From XYA12-FULL-58-9 sp001798605 (lineage in GTDB: Bacteria > Myxococcota > XYA12-FULL-58-9): 7,655 nucleotides of DNA. A program made the translations under genes and the position numbers. The stretch covers positions 1 through 7,655 of the forward strand of contig DAINMX010000285.1 in NCBI GenBank assembly GCA_036736205.1, in the 5' to 3' direction. Under the pieces are notes generated by a model. The model was not told where the DNA came from. It saw only the letters and a program-made list of their open reading frames with translations, and did no database searches. This document shows positions 6,780 through 7,655 of the stretch, piece after piece; position 1 is the first letter of the stretch; each line of letters opens with the position of its first letter.

Positions 6780-7190
6780 TCACGCGCTCTGGTCCAGCTC
6801 TCTGACGAGCGCCGCGAGACCCTTAGCCCGCTCTCCTTCAAATACGATGGGGTTTGCGACCGCTATTGGATTGTAGTTCTGGTACTCGACTGGCTGCGCC
6901 GCCACCACCGAGCCAGATCGAGTGTACGCCAGGTCCAGCAATACCGCGCTCGTGTCCGCGTCACCGCTCTCGTCGAGGGCAAAGGGAAGCTTGGCGATGG
7001 CCCCAAAATCTTGTCGCGAGAATGCCTGAACAAGCTGGCCGATGTCACAAGCGAAGTAGCGAAAACCTTCCTCAACCTTTTCACCCGTAGGCTTGTAGCT
7101 GAGGTGACTGAGAATGAGAAGCCTACGCTTCTTTTCGAACTTGTCGGTCTGTTGTTCGATGTATTCGTCTAGCCGTGGGATTTTGGCCAT
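6780..7190 (-). CDS. Unknown small soluble protein, 136 residues
   Basis: The frame ends at TGA (6780-6782) and reads naturally: MAKIPRLDEYIEQQTDKFEK, KKRRLLILSHLSYKP, VEEGFRYFACDIGQLVQAF, then DADTSAVLLDLAYTRSGSVV and a final VFEGERAKGLAALVRELD. It has a charged N-terminus, mixed alpha/beta character, and no signal peptide or membrane span, so it is probably cytoplasmic. I chose the ATG at 7190 because a purine run GGGGGGAAGC sits directly before it; an in-frame ATG at 7202 would add four residues but has no clear SD. I do not recognise the family. It is convergent with the RsbRD-like gene; behind its start is the structured non-coding region and the transposase remnant. The upstream TTGACT at about 7264-7269 is a possible -35, but the -10 is weak. 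Confidence 0.65.
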   Translation of the reverse strand: MAKIPRLDEYIEQQTDKFEKKRRLLILSHLSYKPTGEKVEEGFRYFACDIGQLVQAFSRQDFGAIAKLPFALDESGDADTSAVLLDLAYTRSGSVVAAQPVEYQNYNPIAVANPIVFEGERAKGLAALVRELDQSA

Positions 7191-7309
7191 GCTTCCCCCC
7201 ATTTCGCAGTGTCTCGAAAAGAAGGCTCAATTCTCGCGAACCATGCATGAGCAGCTAACCTCAGTCAAGCAATCTGGCGAGCCACGATCCACCATCTGTG
7301 GCCAGATGA

Positions 7310-7408
7310 GGCGCCCAAACGCCCGCCGCAGCCCCTGCCCGCCCAACCAGAGTCACCCAACAGTCGAGCAAACCACCGCAACTGGCTGCGGCGGGACGTT
7401 TGGACGCC
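7310..7408. repeat. Near-perfect 24/25-base inverted repeat
   Basis: The left arm (7310-7333) and the right arm (7384-7408) are complementary except for one C/T substitution and one inserted base: GGCGCCCAAACG then CCCGCCGCAGCC, against GGCGTCCAAACGT then the same 12 bases. They flank a 50-base spacer. Such an arm length is very unlikely by chance. No T-run follows either arm, so it is not a simple terminator. It could be a folded RNA, a replication or recombination site, or a remnant of a mobile element. Confidence 0.8.
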
Positions 7409-7427
7409 AAGTGCTTGGGGTTTGGGT

Positions 7428-7446
7428 GCTCCTGTACGACAGGGGC
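7428..7446 (+). repeat. Short hairpin beside the transposase end
   Basis: GCTCCTGT and ACAGGGGC form an 8-pair stem with one G-U pair around an ACG loop. The strand asymmetry (the G-U becomes a C-A mismatch on the other strand) favours a plus-strand RNA, that is, antisense to the transposase. A second overlapping stem GGGCG/CGCCC lies at 7443-7457. Confidence 0.4.
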
Positions 7447-7495
7447 GCAGAACGCCCTGGTTGGAATCACCCGGGAGTCATTGGTGCGACGACAG

Positions 7496-7654
7496 CTACC
7501 CCGCTGGTATGTGAACGAGGGCCGGCAGTCGTTGGCGCACCGCCAGTATCAGATCATAAACGCCACCGGCCGATAGGCGCACGATAACCTGGCGCGAGTA
7601 ATGGATGACACGGCCGGCGACATTCAGCAGCGCATAACGAATCGCCTTCATCCG
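7496..7654 (-). CDS. Transposase C-terminus, probably IS1380 family, cut by window edge
   Basis: Reading the minus strand from the right edge gives 52 residues before TAG at 7496-7498: RMKAIRYALLNVAGRVIHYS, then RQVIVRLSAGGVYDLILAVR and a QRLPALVHIPAG tail. The pattern of a short helix ALLNVAGR followed by R-x-V-x-L-R-L-S and a final Arg-rich helix is typical of the extreme C-terminus of IS1380-type DDE transposases (full length usually about 430-460 residues). The catalytic residues would lie outside the window, so I cannot tell whether the element is intact. The family call rests on recall of the C-terminal pattern; an IS4-like relative is the alternative. Confidence 0.7.
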   Translation of the reverse strand, partial: RMKAIRYALLNVAGRVIHYSRQVIVRLSAGGVYDLILAVRQRLPALVHIPAG

Positions 7655-7655
7655 C

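Larger units (their letters stand above)
7203..7495. other. Non-coding, hairpin-rich stretch
   Basis: About 290 bases between the unknown gene on the left and the transposase stop on the right. The frames open here read as non-protein (Arg/Pro/Ala-rich shadows). It contains a long inverted repeat (7310-7408) and several small hairpins: TGGCGAGCCA at 7275-7284, CATCTG/CAGATG at 7293-7308, and CCTGT/ACAGG at 7431-7443. The outer end of the insertion sequence should lie somewhere here, but its terminal repeat cannot be identified without the other end. Confidence 0.55.

Noticed and set aside
7114..7587. Plus-strand 157-codon frame across the right part
   Set aside because: It spans the antisense of a gene, the inverted repeat and the antisense of the transposase, and has no coherent protein character.

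Overview
The window looks like bacterial chromosome, probably from a Gram-negative, cold-exposed organism. It carries two predicted secreted or cell-surface proteins with lipoprotein-type signals and an unmistakable DUF3494 ice-binding domain, and its genes have good Shine-Dalgarno (SD) sites with mixed ATG/GTG starts. The taxon cannot be fixed from this sequence. A myxobacterial or other delta-proteobacterial-like genome, or a metagenome contig, would fit.

Layout, left to right. (1) Positions 1-971, plus strand: the C-terminal half of a right-handed parallel beta-helix protein whose start lies outside the window. (2) 1039-2727, plus: a second protein of the same general kind, with a lipoprotein-type signal, three tandem six-cysteine modules and a beta-helix. 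It stops short where its beta-helix should continue, and its last ~35 residues are read out of frame through the start of the next gene. (3) 2630-4598, plus: an unrecognised protein of about 655 residues, apparently split by a one-base frameshift near 2966. (4) 4610-6040, minus, convergent with (3): an ice-binding lipoprotein with two bacterial Ig-like domains followed by DUF3494. (5) 6041-6320: a divergent intergenic region with two perfect short inverted repeats. (6) 6321-6740, plus: a small protein resembling the RsbRD N-terminal domain of stress-signalling proteins. (7) 6780-7190, minus: an unrecognised soluble protein of 136 residues. (8) 7203-7495: a non-coding stretch with a near-perfect 24/25-base inverted repeat and smaller hairpins. 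(9) 7496-7654, minus: the last 52 residues of a transposase, most like the IS1380 family, running off the right edge.

Together the window reads as an accessory region: tandem surface beta-helix genes, one truncated; a broken orphan gene; an ice-binding surface protein divergent from a possible stress-sensor domain; and a transposase at the edge. No defence system, CRISPR array, tRNA or rRNA was seen. The points most worth checking are the truncation junction near 2600-2630, the frameshift near 2966, the triplicated cysteine module, and the inverted repeat at 7310-7408.
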